Shown here piece by piece: positions 46,725-55,280 of a stretch of DNA of 64,000 nucleotides. Every line of letters starts with the position of its first letter. Position 1 is the first letter of the stretch. Made by a program: the position numbers and the translations under genes. The stretch is from Prevotella sp. Its GTDB lineage: Bacteria; Bacteroidota; Bacteroidia; Bacteroidales; Bacteroidaceae. Location: NCBI GenBank assembly GCA_017483805.1, contig JAFUUL010000070.1, positions 1 through 64,000 of the forward strand, given 5' to 3'. The notes below the pieces were generated by a model, which worked only from the letters and a program-made list of their open reading frames with translations, made no database searches and was not told the DNA's origin.

Positions 46725-47123
46725 ATGAAAAAGGGAGAACAATTTCCATTATGGTGGCCGGTAAAGCTTCCGGAAGACCTAAAGCCGGATGCAACAAATT
46801 CTTATCACTTGCTAGTGAGTGTACACAGAAGAAAAACATTGCCTGTTTATGGTGAAAAAACTTATGAGGAGTATTACATCAACACTGGATTCCAATACAA
46901 TGAGGTTTTGATAGAAATAGATTATCACGATAAAAACTTGTACAGAATGTATGACAACTGTACAGGAGTGTATTATGACTACAAAACCCTTGCAGGTGCC
47001 CGCTCAGCAGCACATCGATGCATGCAGAATTATTTGAAAGCGCAATTGGACGCCAACGATGTAACTTTTAGCTACATATATTCATACCCAAACAAAACGG
47101 TATACAAGGGCTCGAAATATTAG
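46725..47123 (+). CDS. Small protein of unknown function in the defence island
   Basis: A 132-residue soluble protein with no signal peptide and many aromatic residues (YHLLVSVHRRKTLPVYGEKTYEEYYINTGFQ, NLYRMYDNCTGVYYDYKTL). I recognise no domain. It ends 4 bp before the DUF3883 gene, so the two are probably co-expressed; it might be a partner or immunity factor for that nuclease, but this rests on position only. Confidence 0.55.
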   Translation: MKKGEQFPLWWPVKLPEDLKPDATNSYHLLVSVHRRKTLPVYGEKTYEEYYINTGFQYNEVLIEIDYHDKNLYRMYDNCTGVYYDYKTLAGARSAAHRCMQNYLKAQLDANDVTFSYIYSYPNKTVYKGSKY

Positions 47124-47127
47124 TATC

Positions 47128-47907
47128 ATGGACATCAGCAATCTCAAGACTCTTCTTTCGTTAGACAACCGTGACATGGGCATAGTCATTGGCTTATACC
47201 TTTCGCGGTTTAACAAGCAGGCACTTGATGCCTTTGAGTTCTCCGGCTTCAGGCAGGCATATAATGTGTTAGGATTGTCCTTGGGTATCAAGCCGAAGTC
47301 CATCAATAACTATAGGGACGAGTTCGACCCTTACTTTCCCAACGGCAGGCAAGGATGGCATAACAGGGAGATAAAGCCACAAAGCAAGGTCATCATGGAA
47401 TTGGCAAAGGATTTGACTTTCGACCAAATCACATTTATCATCAAGGCGCACCTGTCACACAAAGACGTTGACTTGGAAGACCTCCAGATTCCGATTTCAT
47501 CTTATCAGAATAAGCACGAATTCTCTGCCAATAGGCTAATAACAGGCAAGGCGGCAGAAGAGTACTTTGTTCAAATATATCCAACAATAGACATCTTCAC
47601 AGGTTTTGATGTTTCTGATATGACAAACCATGGTTGTGGTTACGACTTCAAGCTATCAAAGGGCATGAGCCGATACTACGTGGAAGTTAAGGGCATGAAC
47701 GAAAGAAACGGGAACATCCTTATGACAGAAAAGGAGCACACGACGGCTAATGAACTGCTTAACAGGTATTGCCTCTTTGTGGTGCGCGATTTCCGCAACA
47801 CGCCTTTCCACGATTACTACCTTGACCCTCTTCATTGCGGACAGATAGACTTCAAGAAGCAGGAGCGGCAAGTAATCCAAACGAGCTATACAGGAATATT
47901 CATATAA
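47128..47907 (+). CDS. DUF3883-type putative restriction endonuclease
   Basis: A 259-residue protein. The N-terminal half is helical (LKTLLSLDNRDMGIVIGLYLSRFN ... FSGFRQAYNVLGLSLGIKPKSINNYRDEFDPYF), resembling the DNA-recognition-like region seen with HNH and DUF3883 nucleases. The C-terminal half (~150-245) shows GKAAEEYFVQIYP, GCGYDFKLSKGMSRYYVEVKGMN and TANELLNRYCLFVVRDF, the DUF3883/PD-(D/E)xK pattern with D and E-x-K. A role in restriction or phage defence fits the island; it appears intact. Confidence 0.7.
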   Translation: MDISNLKTLLSLDNRDMGIVIGLYLSRFNKQALDAFEFSGFRQAYNVLGLSLGIKPKSINNYRDEFDPYFPNGRQGWHNREIKPQSKVIMELAKDLTFDQITFIIKAHLSHKDVDLEDLQIPISSYQNKHEFSANRLITGKAAEEYFVQIYPTIDIFTGFDVSDMTNHGCGYDFKLSKGMSRYYVEVKGMNERNGNILMTEKEHTTANELLNRYCLFVVRDFRNTPFHDYYLDPLHCGQIDFKKQERQVIQTSYTGIFI

Positions 47908-47914
47908 AACAATA

Positions 47915-47950
47915 CCCACTAACTTGACCTTGCGGCCAGAGGTTAGCGGG
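47915..47950 (+). terminator. Imperfect hairpin after the DUF3883 gene
   Basis: CCCACTAAC (47915-47923) pairs with GTTAGCGGG (47942-47950) with one A:C mismatch. No T-run follows, so it may be a weak terminator. Confidence 0.4.
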
Positions 47951-48011
47951 ATTCATCGATGCAAAAATAGACATTTTTTCGATACGAACCAAATATTTTG
48001 AGAAGAATTTT

Positions 48012-48704
48012 ATGAAATATCGCGAATTTGAGCATTTTATGTCGCAAAAGCGACTCAACAGATACCTCCAAGCGTGTAATGGTGACAAACGGAAGGCCAT
48101 GACGCTCTATCGATATAATCTGCGTTTGGCGCAGGAACTGCTGACCATCGTCAGTTGTTTTGAAGTGTCATTGCGCAATGCCATTGACGACATTCTTGTT
48201 CCTCAGTTCGGTAACGAGTGGCTCAAAGACTCTGTGTCGCCAGGAGGAATGTTTACCCTTCCAATACTCCACAAAACCAATAGAACAATTACGGATGCTC
48301 TTCGAAAACTTCATTCGCAACACACATATTCTCATTCGAAACTTCTTGCTCAGATGGATTTCGGTATGTGGAAGTACATGTACTCTCCTGTGCAATACGC
48401 ATTGACAAACCAAAGTTTGCTTGATGCATTCCCATTCAAGCAGCGTTCCACTCCACAGTTGCATATCAATCAATCGTACATCTTCAACGAGTTGGACAAA
48501 ATCAATACGTTGCGAAACCGTATTGCACATCATGAGCCATTATGTTTTCCAACGGGACAAGCAATTATATATACGGCGTATATTAGAAGGGAGTACCAGA
48601 AAATTTTGACCCTATTTCAGTGGATGGGTATTGACGGAGGGTCAATGCTCTATGGTTTAGACCATGTTTTGAAGGTATGCGATAATATAGACAAACTACG
48701 TTAA
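48012..48704 (+). CDS. Abi_2-family (AbiD/F-like) abortive infection protein with HEPN motif
   Basis: A 230-residue protein with the Abi_2 start (FEHFMSQKRLNRYLQACNGDKRKAMTLYRYN), LVSCFEVSLRN-type central helix and RNRIAHHEPLCF near residue 175. The last contains the R-x4-H motif of HEPN ribonucleases. Such proteins stop phage growth by degrading RNA and halting the cell. It has no obvious antitoxin next to it; the unit is a single gene 104 bp after the DUF3883 gene. Confidence 0.78.
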   Translation: MKYREFEHFMSQKRLNRYLQACNGDKRKAMTLYRYNLRLAQELLTIVSCFEVSLRNAIDDILVPQFGNEWLKDSVSPGGMFTLPILHKTNRTITDALRKLHSQHTYSHSKLLAQMDFGMWKYMYSPVQYALTNQSLLDAFPFKQRSTPQLHINQSYIFNELDKINTLRNRIAHHEPLCFPTGQAIIYTAYIRREYQKILTLFQWMGIDGGSMLYGLDHVLKVCDNIDKLR

Positions 48705-48799
48705 CGTAGATACTCCCTTCCAACATTCTTTTTGCCAAAAGATTTGGATGTATAAAAATCCGCAAGTGCGTTGTTGATGCGCCTTGCGGATTTCTTCTG

Positions 48800-48870
48800 T
48801 TGGGGTACCCGGACTCGAACCAGGAAAGGCAGGACCAGAATCTGCAGTGTTACCATTACACCATACCCCA
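48800..48870 (-). tRNA. tRNA-Gln (anticodon CTG)
   Basis: On the minus strand: acceptor arms TGGGGTA and TACCCCA pair over 7 bp; the D-arm is GTGT...ACAC; the anticodon loop TTCTGGT gives CTG; the T-arm CCTGG-TTCGAGT-CCGGG is standard. The base next to the loop in the anticodon stem is an A:C mismatch. CCA is not encoded. Confidence 0.88.
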
Positions 48871-48985
48871 AAGTCTTGGCATCTCGGATGTCGTTCCCGA
48901 TTTGCGGATGCAAAGGTACGACTTTTTCGCGAACTACCAAAACTTTTCGCGACTTTTTTATAAAAATTCTCAAAAAAAAGCCATT

Positions 48986-49020
48986 TTTGTACCCTAATCG
49001 GATAAAAAGCACTATCTTTG
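48986..49020 (+). promoter_or_regulatory. Promoter of rsfS-ftsH-cdsA
   Basis: TTTG at 48986-48989 and TATCTTTG at 49013-49020, with a 23-bp spacer (slightly long), 31 bp before the rsfS ATG. Confidence 0.65.
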
Positions 49021-49050
49021 CAAGTCGATTTATATACCTAATTAATATTA

Positions 49051-49410
49051 ATGGAACAAACAGAGACACTCATCAAGAGCATCATCAAAGGAATACAAGA
49101 GAAGAAAGGTAGTCAGATTGTCGTGGCCGACCTGAACGGCATCGACGGCACCATCTGTCGCAACTTCGTGGTTTGCCAGGGCAACTCCCCCACACAGGTG
49201 GAGGCCATCGCCGACTCGATAGTCGACACGGTCAGGGACGAACTGCACGAGAAGCCGGCCCACGTGGTGGGACTGGAGAACGCCCAGTGGGTGGCCATGG
49301 ACTATACGGACGTGCTGGTGCATATCTTCCTGCCGGACGTGAGGGCCTACTACGATCTGGAACACCTCTGGGAGGATGCGCCACTGACAAGAATACCCGA
49401 CTTGGATTAA
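49051..49410 (+). CDS. rsfS: Ribosomal silencing factor RsfS
   Basis: A 119-residue protein of the Iojap/RsfS family: VADLNGIDGTICRNFVVCQGNSPTQVEAIADSI and a C-terminal WVAMDYTDVLVHIFLPDVRAYYDLEHLW block. It binds ribosomal protein L14 and blocks subunit joining when nutrients are short. It is the first gene of the conserved rsfS-ftsH-cdsA unit, 21 bp upstream of ftsH. Confidence 0.95.
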   Translation: MEQTETLIKSIIKGIQEKKGSQIVVADLNGIDGTICRNFVVCQGNSPTQVEAIADSIVDTVRDELHEKPAHVVGLENAQWVAMDYTDVLVHIFLPDVRAYYDLEHLWEDAPLTRIPDLD

Positions 49411-49431
49411 GCAAAGAACAAAGGAAAAACT

Positions 49432-51447
49432 ATGGAACAGAACCAGAATAACCAGCCGAAGATGCCACGTTTCAACATGAACTGGCTCTACATCATTGCC
49501 ATCTGCGCACTGGCTTACTTCTACTTCACTGGCGGTTCGGGAGGCCTTCAGGGCATGGAGCCGGCTCCGACTGATGCGTCGTACACAGAGTTCAAGCAAT
49601 ACATGAACGAGGGCTACGTGCAGCGCATCATCGCCAACAAGAGCAGCAACACGCTGAAGATGTATATCAAGAAGGACAGCGTGGCTGCCGTATTCCCCGA
49701 CAAGGCCCCGCAGACGCAGACGGGCACCACGCCGTTTCTGAACGTGGAGTTCGGCAGCATAGACCGTCTGGAGCAGGTGGTGGACAGTGCCCGTGCCCAA
49801 GGCAAGTTCCAGGGCTCGCTGACCTATGAGCGCGAGCAGGGCAGCGGCATACTGAGTTTCATCATCTCGAGCATCCTGCCCATCCTCTTCTTCGTGGCCA
49901 TCTGGATGTTCTTCATTCGCAGGATGGGCGGTGGAGGCGGCATGGGAGCCGGCATCTTCAACGTGGGTAAGTCGAAGGCCAAGATGTATGAAAAGGGCGG
50001 CGAACTGGGCATCACGTTCAAAGACGTGGCTGGCCAGGCAGGCGCCAAGCAGGAGATACAGGAGATTGTGGAGTTCCTGAAGAACCCGCAGAAATATACC
50101 GACCTGGGCGGCAAGATACCCAAGGGAGCCCTGCTGGTAGGCCCTCCGGGCACTGGCAAGACGCTGCTGGCCAAGGCCGTGGCAGGCGAGGCCGGCGTGC
50201 CGTTCTTCTCGATGTCGGGCAGCGACTTCGTGGAGATGTTTGTCGGCGTGGGTGCCAGCCGTGTGCGCGACCTGTTCCAGCAGGCCAAGGCCAAGAGCCC
50301 CTGCATCATCTTCATCGACGAGATAGACGCCGTGGGCCGTGCCCGCTCGAAGAATCCCGCTATGGGCGGCAACGACGAACGCGAGAACACGCTGAACGCC
50401 CTGCTGACGGAGATGGACGGCTTCGGCACCAACAGCGGCGTCATCATCCTGGCAGCCACCAACCGTGTGGACATGCTCGACTCGGCCCTGCTGCGTGCTG
50501 GCCGCTTCGACCGCCAGATACACGTAGACCTGCCCGACCTGAATGAGCGCAAGGAGGTCTTCATGGTCCACCTGAAGCCGCTGAAACTGGACGACACCGT
50601 AGACGTGGACTTCTTGGCCCGCCAGACGCCGGGCTTCTCGGGTGCCGACATTGCCAACGTGTGCAACGAGGCCGCCCTGATAGCCGCCCGCCACGACAGT
50701 CAGACCGTGGGCAAGCAGGACTTCCTGGATGCCGTAGACCGCATCATAGGCGGTCTGGAGAAGAAGACCAAGGTGATGACGGCTGCCGAGAAGCGCTCGA
50801 TAGCCATCCACGAAGCCGGCCACGCCACCATCTCGTGGTTCACCGAGTTTGCCAACCCGCTGGTGAAGGTCTCGATTGTGCCGCGCGGTCAGGCCCTGGG
50901 CGCTGCCTGGTATCTGCCCGAGGAGCGCGTGCTGCAGACCAAGGAGGCCATGCTCGACGAGATGTGCTCGCTGCTGGGCGGCCGTGCTGCCGAGGAACTC
51001 TTCGTGGGACATATCTCTACCGGCGCCATGAACGACCTGGAGCGCACCACCAAGCAGGCCTACGGCATGATAGCCTATGCCGGCATGAGCGACAAACTGC
51101 CCAACCTATGCTACTACAACAATGCCGAATATCAGTTCCAGCGTCCCTACTCGGAGACCACGGCCAAGACCATCGACGACGAGGTGCTGCGCATGATCAA
51201 CGAGCAGTATGAGCGCGCCAAGCAGATACTGACCGAGCACGCCGAGGGCCACGCCCAACTGGCACAGTTGCTGGTGGAGCGCGAGGTGATCTTCGCCGAG
51301 GACGTGGAGCGCATCTTCGGCAAACGTCCCTGGACCAGTCGTGCCGACGAACTGCTGGAGGCCCAGATGAGGGAGGAGGCAGAGCGCATGGCTGAGGAAC
51401 GGGGCAAGGAACTGGAAGCCCAGGAAGTAAAGAGTGAAGAGATATGA
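49432..51447 (+). CDS. ftsH: ATP-dependent zinc metalloprotease FtsH
   Basis: A 671-residue membrane protease with two transmembrane segments ([37 protein letters not shown]) around a periplasmic domain. The AAA domain has Walker A GPPGTGKT (237-244), Walker [12 protein letters not shown] and the second region of homology [19 protein letters not shown]. The zinc site is HEAGH (460-464). It degrades unassembled membrane proteins and regulatory proteins. It overlaps cdsA by 4 bp. Confidence 0.97.
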   Translation: MEQNQNNQPKMPRFNMNWLYIIAICALAYFYFTGGSGGLQGMEPAPTDASYTEFKQYMNEGYVQRIIANKSSNTLKMYIKKDSVAAVFPDKAPQTQTGTTPFLNVEFGSIDRLEQVVDSARAQGKFQGSLTYEREQGSGILSFIISSILPILFFVAIWMFFIRRMGGGGGMGAGIFNVGKSKAKMYEKGGELGITFKDVAGQAGAKQEIQEIVEFLKNPQKYTDLGGKIPKGALLVGPPGTGKTLLAKAVAGEAGVPFFSMSGSDFVEMFVGVGASRVRDLFQQAKAKSPCIIFIDEIDAVGRARSKNPAMGGNDERENTLNALLTEMDGFGTNSGVIILAATNRVDMLDSALLRAGRFDRQIHVDLPDLNERKEVFMVHLKPLKLDDTVDVDFLARQTPGFSGADIANVCNEAALIAARHDSQTVGKQDFLDAVDRIIGGLEKKTKVMTAAEKRSIAIHEAGHATISWFTEFANPLVKVSIVPRGQALGAAWYLPEERVLQTKEAMLDEMCSLLGGRAAEELFVGHISTGAMNDLERTTKQAYGMIAYAGMSDKLPNLCYYNNAEYQFQRPYSETTAKTIDDEVLRMINEQYERAKQILTEHAEGHAQLAQLLVEREVIFAEDVERIFGKRPWTSRADELLEAQMREEAERMAEERGKELEAQEVKSEEI

Positions 51448-52286
51448 AGAATTTTATCGTACGTACCATCACCGGCGTGTTTTTCGTAGCCGCCATCGTA
51501 GTGAGTTTTCTGGACCCCATGGCCATGGTGTTCCTGTTTGCACTTGTCACGGGACTGACCATTTGGGAGTTCTGCGGCCTGGTGAATGAAAGGCCGTATG
51601 TGCAGGTCAACCAGTTCATCTCCACCGTGGCAGGCGTCTACCTGTTTCTGGCGATGGCTGGCCACTGCAGCGGCTTCGTGAGCACCGACACCGTGTTCAT
51701 CCCCTATCTGATCACCATCATCTATCTGCTGGTGGCCGAACTCTACCTGAAGGCCAAGGACCCCATCAACAACTGGGCCTACACCATGCTGCCCCAACTC
51801 TACATCGCCCTACCCTTCTCGACCATCAACGTGCTGGCCTTCCCGCAGGCTGGTCAGTACTCGTTTGTGCTGCCCCTGAGCGTCTTCATCTTCCTCTGGA
51901 TGAACGACACGGGAGCCTACTGCGTGGGCTCGCTGCTGGGCCGCCACAAACTTTTCCCCCGCGTGTCGCCCGGCAAGAGTTGGGAGGGTAGCATCGGCGG
52001 CGGCGTGCTCGTCATAGGCATCGCCGTGCTCATCTGGTGGCTGCTGGAGCAGTATGCCCCCGATGCATCCCAACTGACCGTTTGGCACTGGATGGGCCTG
52101 GGCCTGACCGTCGTCATCTTCGGCACCTGGGGCGACCTGGTGGAAAGCCTGTTGAAGCGCACCCTCGGCATCAAGGACAGTGGCAGCATCCTGCCCGGCC
52201 ACGGTGGTATGCTCGACCGCTTCGACTCGTCGCTGCTGGCCATTCCCGCGGCCGTCATCTATCTGTTTAGCATCTCGCTGATGTAA
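51444..52286 (+). CDS. cdsA: Phosphatidate cytidylyltransferase
   Basis: A 280-residue membrane protein with about eight helices. The CDP-alcohol synthase signature is complete near the C-terminus: ESLLKRTLGIKDSGSILPGHGGMLDRFDS. VSPGKSWEGSIGG is the second conserved loop. It makes CDP-diacylglycerol from phosphatidate and CTP for phospholipid synthesis. It is the last gene of the rsfS-ftsH unit. Confidence 0.96.
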   Translation: MKNFIVRTITGVFFVAAIVVSFLDPMAMVFLFALVTGLTIWEFCGLVNERPYVQVNQFISTVAGVYLFLAMAGHCSGFVSTDTVFIPYLITIIYLLVAELYLKAKDPINNWAYTMLPQLYIALPFSTINVLAFPQAGQYSFVLPLSVFIFLWMNDTGAYCVGSLLGRHKLFPRVSPGKSWEGSIGGGVLVIGIAVLIWWLLEQYAPDASQLTVWHWMGLGLTVVIFGTWGDLVESLLKRTLGIKDSGSILPGHGGMLDRFDSSLLAIPAAVIYLFSISLM

Positions 52287-52301
52287 AAAAACAAGGAAAT
52301 G

Positions 52302-52333
52302 TTTGGCTATGTCAGAAAAAATGTGTTACTTTG
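52302..52333 (+). promoter_or_regulatory. Promoter of the outer-membrane barrel gene
   Basis: TTTG at 52302-52305, 20 bp, then TTACTTTG at 52326-52333 (one mismatch to TAnnTTTG), 42 bp before the ATG. Confidence 0.65.
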
Positions 52334-52374
52334 CAGCAGTTTTACTATCAAACATTAACTAAAAGACAAAAGTT

Positions 52375-52995
52375 ATGAAGAAATTTTTAGTGGCTATCGT
52401 AGCCGTGCTGTTCGCAGCACCTTCGTTCGCTCAGTACAGCAGCGGCGGTTTTTCTTTGAGTGAGAGTACAGTATATTATGGTATGCGTCTCGGTCTGAAC
52501 GTATCGAACCTGACGGGCGATGCCCCCGACGGTCTGGGTTCGAAGGCTGGTCTGAACTTCGCCGGCGTCATCGGCCTGCGTGTTTCTGACACGACCCCCG
52601 TATTCCTTGAGAGTGGTCTCTACTTCACTCAGCGTGGTGCCCGCGAGGACAAGAACAACTATGTAGACCTGAACTACCTGGAGATCCCCATCCTGCTGAA
52701 GTATGGCATCCAGGCTTCCGACGATATCGCCGTGCTGCCCTATATCGGCCCGACCTTCGGACTGGGTATTGCTGGTGAGACAAAAGCAACTGTGGCTGGT
52801 GTTTCGGCCAAAGAAGGTTCCTTCAAGAATCTTTGCGACCGTGCTGACGTAGGTATCAAGATTGGTTGCGGTGCCGAGTACAACAAACTCTATCTCGAGG
52901 CCGGCTATCAATTTGGCATCACCAACATTGCCAAGGACGACGATCTCTCTATGCACAACGGCGCATTCTTCGTCAACATCGGTGTGAACTTCTAA
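52375..52995 (+). CDS. PorT-like outer-membrane beta-barrel protein
   Basis: A 206-residue protein with a signal peptide (MKKFLVAIVAVLFAAPSFA) and a repeating amphipathic strand pattern ending in an aromatic residue (FFVNIGVNF). YGMRLGLNVSNLTG and GLYFTQRGAREDKNNYVDLNYLEIPILLKYG are typical of the Bacteroidetes outer membrane beta-barrel (PorT/OmpW-like) group. Specific function is unknown. It is a single-gene unit with its own promoter and a strong terminator. Confidence 0.82.
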   Translation: MKKFLVAIVAVLFAAPSFAQYSSGGFSLSESTVYYGMRLGLNVSNLTGDAPDGLGSKAGLNFAGVIGLRVSDTTPVFLESGLYFTQRGAREDKNNYVDLNYLEIPILLKYGIQASDDIAVLPYIGPTFGLGIAGETKATVAGVSAKEGSFKNLCDRADVGIKIGCGAEYNKLYLEAGYQFGITNIAKDDDLSMHNGAFFVNIGVNF

Positions 52996-53012
52996 TCACA
53001 CGATCAATAATA

Positions 53013-53060
53013 AAAACAGAAACAGGGTGTACATCGCAACGTACACCCTGTTTCTGTTTT
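53013..53060. terminator. Strong bidirectional terminator
   Basis: A 20-bp perfect stem (53013-53032 with 53041-53060) and an 8-bp loop lie between the barrel gene and the converging kinase gene. The stem starts AAAACAG and ends CTGTTTT, so either strand gives a T-rich end. Confidence 0.9.
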
Positions 53061-53061
53061 C

Positions 53062-53682
53062 TCACTCCATCGGGAAGAGACCATAGAGTTTGGCGTCTAT
53101 CATATCTGTCACCTGCTTGAAATCCTCTGGATTGTCGCCGAACTTGCAGTGGTCGCCGTCGATGATGATGAGTTGGCCCCTGTAGCCCTCAATCCACGAC
53201 TCATAGCGACGGCTCAGACCCTCCAGATAGTCCAGGCGCATGGTCTGCTCATACTCTCGGCCACGCTTCTGAATCTGGGCCACCAGCGTGGGAATGCTCG
53301 AACGGATGTAGATCATCAGGTCGGGCAACTTGACCAGCGACATCATCAGGTCGAACAGATCCTTGTAGTTGTCGAAGTCGCGGTCGCTCATCATGCCCTG
53401 TCCGTGCAGGTTGGGCGCAAAGATGCAGGCATCCTCGAAGATGGTGCGGTCCTGGATGATGGTGTCCTGAGACTGCGCAATCTCCACCACCTCCTTGAAA
53501 CGCTTGTTGAGGAAGTAGACCTGCAGGTTGAACGACCACCGCTTCATGTCGGCATAGAAGTCCTCCAAGTAGGGGTTGTTGTCAACGGGTTCAAACCTTG
53601 GCGTCCATCCGTATCGGTGGGCCAGCATCTTGGTGAGTGTGGTCTTGCCACTGCCAATGTTTCCTGCTACTGCGATGTGCAT
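53062..53682 (-). CDS. Deoxynucleoside kinase (dAK/dGK-like), copy 1
   Basis: 206 residues from the ATG at 53682; the longer frame to 53754 reads back into the neighbouring gene and is not needed. It has the P-loop GNIGSGKTTL, the substrate block PVDNNPYLEDFYAD, QDRTIFEDACIF and a lid with RGREYEQTMRLDYLEGL. It phosphorylates purine deoxynucleosides for salvage. It lies 10 bp downstream of a paralogue of equal length. Confidence 0.92.
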   Translation of the reverse strand: MHIAVAGNIGSGKTTLTKMLAHRYGWTPRFEPVDNNPYLEDFYADMKRWSFNLQVYFLNKRFKEVVEIAQSQDTIIQDRTIFEDACIFAPNLHGQGMMSDRDFDNYKDLFDLMMSLVKLPDLMIYIRSSIPTLVAQIQKRGREYEQTMRLDYLEGLSRRYESWIEGYRGQLIIIDGDHCKFGDNPEDFKQVTDMIDAKLYGLFPME

Positions 53683-53692
53683 ATTATTCGAT

Positions 53693-54313
53693 TTACAATT
53701 TGAAGAGTCCAAAGAGAGTGCTGTCGATGCGATCGACAATCTGAGCAAAGTCACGTGGATTGTTCTGGAAGTCGAGGCTATCCTTGTCGACCACCATCAC
53801 ACGGCCCTTATACATCTCATATATAAACTCGTCATAACGACGATTCAGGTTCTCCAGATATTCCAGTTGCATGGTCTGCTCATAGTCGCGACCACGCTTC
53901 TGGATATTCCCCACGAGATGGGGCACCGATGCCCGAAGATAAATCATCAGGTCGGGCAGGCTGACCACGGTCATCATCTGCTCGAAGAGTTCCATGTAGG
54001 TGTCGTAGTCGCGGTCGGAGAGATTGCCCATCGCCTTGTTGTTCTGCATGAACACATAGACCCCCTCGAAGATGGTGCGGTCCTGCACGATGGTATGGTC
54101 GGACTGTGCTATGGTCAGCAGGTCGCGGAAGCGCTCCTTCAGGAAGTAGACCTCGAGGTTGAACGACCAGCGATGTATGTCGCGGTAGTAGTCTTCCAGA
54201 TAGGGGTTATGGTCGACGGCCTCAAACCGAGCCTCCCACCCGTAGTGCCGGGCGAGCATTCGGGTGAGCGTCGACTTGCCGCTGCCTATGTTTCCTGCGA
54301 TGGCGATATGCAT
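53693..54313 (-). CDS. Deoxynucleoside kinase (dAK/dGK-like), copy 2
   Basis: A 206-residue paralogue of the adjacent gene, with GNIGSGKSTL, AVDHNPYLEDYYRD, QDRTIFEGVYVF and RGRDYEQTMQLEYLENL. The differences near the substrate pocket (DACIFAPNL versus GVYVFMQNN) suggest divergent base preference. In related bacteria such pairs form dAK/dGK heterodimers; here that is inferred from tandem order. The promoter is at 54333-54340. Confidence 0.92.
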   Translation of the reverse strand: MHIAIAGNIGSGKSTLTRMLARHYGWEARFEAVDHNPYLEDYYRDIHRWSFNLEVYFLKERFRDLLTIAQSDHTIVQDRTIFEGVYVFMQNNKAMGNLSDRDYDTYMELFEQMMTVVSLPDLMIYLRASVPHLVGNIQKRGRDYEQTMQLEYLENLNRRYDEFIYEMYKGRVMVVDKDSLDFQNNPRDFAQIVDRIDSTLFGLFKL

Positions 54314-54332
54314 GTCCTTAGGTTTCTGATGG

Positions 54333-54340
54333 CAAAGGTA
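54333..54340 (-). promoter_or_regulatory. Promoter -7 box of the kinase pair
   Basis: Minus-strand TACCTTTG, 20 bp upstream of the ATG at 54313; no clear -33. Confidence 0.6.
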
Positions 54341-54353
54341 CTAATTTTTTTTT

Positions 54354-54381
54354 AATTCATAATTCATAATTCATAATTATT
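54354..54381. repeat. 7-bp array between divergent promoters
   Basis: AATTCAT, AATTCAT, AATTCAT, AATTATT lie between the kinase promoter and the coaW promoter. Confidence 0.75.
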
Positions 54382-54384
54382 TCG

Positions 54385-54392
54385 TACCTTTG
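54385..54392 (+). promoter_or_regulatory. Promoter -7 box of coaW
   Basis: TACCTTTG, an exact TAnnTTTG match, 20 bp upstream of the ATG at 54412. The 7-bp array occupies the -33 position. Confidence 0.65.
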
Positions 54393-54411
54393 CGCAAAAT
54401 TCTTTAGAACT

Positions 54412-55236
54412 ATGGGTATTATAATAGGTATAGACGTGGGCATATCGACCACGAAGATCGTTGGGCTGCACAGCGGACGCGTGGTGTCGCCCATCCGTAT
54501 CACGGCTGCCGACCAGGTGACATCGCTCTATGGCGCCTTCGGCAAGTATCTGCACGACAACAAGATAGAACTGAAGGACGTGGAGCAGGTGATGCTGACG
54601 GGTGTCGGCGCGGCCTACATCGACGAGCCCGTCTACGGCATTCCCACAAAGAAGGTGGACGAGTTTATAGCCGACGGCCTGGGTGCCCGCTTCGAGAGCG
54701 GCCTGACGAAGGCCATCGTCGTGTCGATGGGCACGGGCACCAGTTTCGTGCAGTGCGATGGCGACGACATCCGCCACATTGGCGGCATAGGCATCGGCGG
54801 CGGCACGCTGCAGGGCCTGAGCCGTGTGATGCTGAACACCCGCGATCCCAAGCAGATACAGAGTCTGGCCATGCAGGGCGACATCAGCCACATCAACCTG
54901 CTCATCGGCGACATCTCTACCCATCCGCTGCCCGGCTTGCCCATGAACGCCACGGCCAGCCTCTTCTCGAAGGCACAGTACGACGCCCCCAAGGAGGACA
55001 TCGCCCTGGGCATCATCGTCATGGTGCTGCAGACCATCGGCTCGGCCGCCATCCTGTCGGCCCTGAACTCGGGCATCAAGGACTTCGTGCTGATAGGCAA
55101 CCTGACGCTGCTGCCGCAGTGCAAGGACATCTACCCAATGCTGGAGAAACTCTATCGGGTGCACTTCCACATCCCCAAATACGCAGAGTTCTGCACAGCC
55201 ATCGGGGCTGCGCTGGCTTATAGGATTGAAGATTGA
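54412..55236 (+). CDS. coaW: Type II pantothenate kinase
   Basis: A 274-residue ASKHA-fold kinase: IGIDVGISTTKIVGL, VMLTGVGAAYI, VVSMGTGTSFV, GIGIGGGTLQGLSRVML and the late VLIGNLTLLPQC all fit type II PanK (CoaW). It catalyses the first step of coenzyme A synthesis. The last residues (RIED) and the stop come from the start of a 7-bp repeat array. Confidence 0.88.
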   Translation: MGIIIGIDVGISTTKIVGLHSGRVVSPIRITAADQVTSLYGAFGKYLHDNKIELKDVEQVMLTGVGAAYIDEPVYGIPTKKVDEFIADGLGARFESGLTKAIVVSMGTGTSFVQCDGDDIRHIGGIGIGGGTLQGLSRVMLNTRDPKQIQSLAMQGDISHINLLIGDISTHPLPGLPMNATASLFSKAQYDAPKEDIALGIIVMVLQTIGSAAILSALNSGIKDFVLIGNLTLLPQCKDIYPMLEKLYRVHFHIPKYAEFCTAIGAALAYRIED

Positions 55237-55280
55237 GAATTGAAGATTGAAGATTAGAAATTGAAAATTGAAAATTGAGA
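55225..55280. repeat. 7-bp array at the coaW / metalloprotease junction
   Basis: Eight heptamers in exact phase: ATTGAAG, ATTGAGA, ATTGAAG, ATTGAAG, ATTAGAA, ATTGAAA, ATTGAAA, ATTGAGA. The array includes the coaW stop codon, and its last base is the A of the ATG at 55280. Confidence 0.9.

Larger units (their letters stand above)
44505..48799. other. AT-rich defence island with decayed restriction-modification genes
   Basis: Between the pectate lyase and tRNA-Gln, base composition and codon use shift to AT-rich. The contents are two broken restriction-type genes, an unknown small gene, a DUF3883 nuclease-like gene and an Abi_2/HEPN gene. The 3' end of tRNA-Gln faces the island, but I find no copy of the tRNA end on the left side and no integrase. 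An exact 20-bp repeat (AAAAAGCACTATCTTTGCAA) lies at 44505 and 49004. Confidence 0.6.

Noticed and set aside
47915..47950. Integron attC-like site
   Set aside because: The CTAAC/GTTAG arms resemble attC ends, but the 36-bp element is too short, no integrase is present and the adjacent genes are not a cassette array. A weak terminator is more likely.
48800..48870. tRNA-Gln as integration site of the defence island
   Set aside because: The tRNA 3' end faces the island, but no copy of it was found on the far side and there is no integrase, so the claim cannot be supported.
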